Of a DNA stretch of 64,000 bases, positions 63,978-64,000 are shown in pieces (position 1 is the first letter of the stretch; each line of letters opens with the position of its first letter). The notes under the pieces were generated by a model. The model saw only the letters and a program-made list of their open reading frames with translations. It made no database searches and was not told the origin of the DNA. The stretch is from Chromatiaceae bacterium (lineage in GTDB: Bacteria > Pseudomonadota > Gammaproteobacteria > Chromatiales > Chromatiaceae). A program made the translations under genes and the position numbers. The DNA is taken from assembly GCA_024235255.1 (NCBI GenBank), contig JACKMT010000003.1, forward strand, positions 124,001-188,000, in the 5' to 3' direction.

Positions 63978-64000
63978 ATGAGCGAGTCCGCGATGAACAT
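63978..64000 (+). CDS. Start of an unidentified gene, cut by the window edge
   Basis: ATG at 63978 is preceded by GGAG at 63963-63966, and seven codons are visible (MSESAMN). AT-rich sequence with a TATAGTATACT stretch (63933-63943) could be its promoter. Too little is present to name a product. Confidence 0.5.

Overview
The window looks like chromosomal DNA of a free-living or symbiotic gammaproteobacterium, probably marine or halotolerant and close to the purple-sulfur/sulfur-oxidiser side of the class. The reasons are the classic miaB-ybeZ-ybeY-ybeX-lnt operon, the mpl-ubiX and thiD-thiE-hemL neighbourhoods, type I PHA synthase, and a GH13_18 phosphorylase that may serve compatible-solute metabolism. 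The taxonomic placement is inference from gene content only. I see no tRNA, rRNA, CRISPR array, prophage or complete insertion sequence.

Layout. 0-5 kb: an AcuI/YhdH oxidoreductase cut by the window edge, an isochorismatase-family hydrolase, a TetR regulator with an AhpD-like target sharing matching operators, small membrane proteins, and an EamA transporter. 5-9 kb: PPK2, a catalytically degenerate GGDEF-EAL protein with a Pat-like GNAT, and exported MsrA. 9.5-15 kb: a TRAP transporter (DctQM facing DctP) and an NdvB-type GH17-GT2 glucan synthase. 15-25.6 kb: a DUF4389 protein, a PmtA-like methyltransferase, an enoyl-CoA hydratase, a soluble diguanylate cyclase, glycogen phosphorylase, PHA synthase and an outer-membrane SphA-type protein. 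25.7-34 kb: MgtE, a HAD phosphatase with a GH13_18 phosphorylase, a DUF2934/phasin-like protein, two Hsp20s with a sigma32-type promoter, and a miniature type IV pilin with a sigma54-type promoter. 34-46 kb: PqiAB, a large GGDEF-EAL receptor with a GspG-like pseudopilin, and a polyamine cluster (carboxynorspermidine dehydrogenase and decarboxylase, SpeA, SpeB). 46-49 kb: a coiled-coil membrane protein, PhaP and a phasin-HhH fusion. 49-64 kb: housekeeping genes.

How the genes fit together. Three storage polymers are represented: polyphosphate (PPK2), glycogen (GlgP) and polyhydroxyalkanoate (PhaC plus three phasin-type proteins). Cyclic-di-GMP signalling appears three times (one active cyclase, one intact hybrid, one dead hybrid). 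Arginine decarboxylase, agmatinase and the carboxynorspermidine pair form a complete route from arginine to spermidine or norspermidine.

The least expected signal is intergenic. A 130-bp repeat occurs in at least three well-preserved copies plus one decayed copy, all in the same orientation. It folds into three consecutive hairpins, and the copies differ by compensatory base changes. A second, shorter repeat (core GATTATGAGATAGGTTC) occurs at five sites, once as a 19-bp perfect palindrome.
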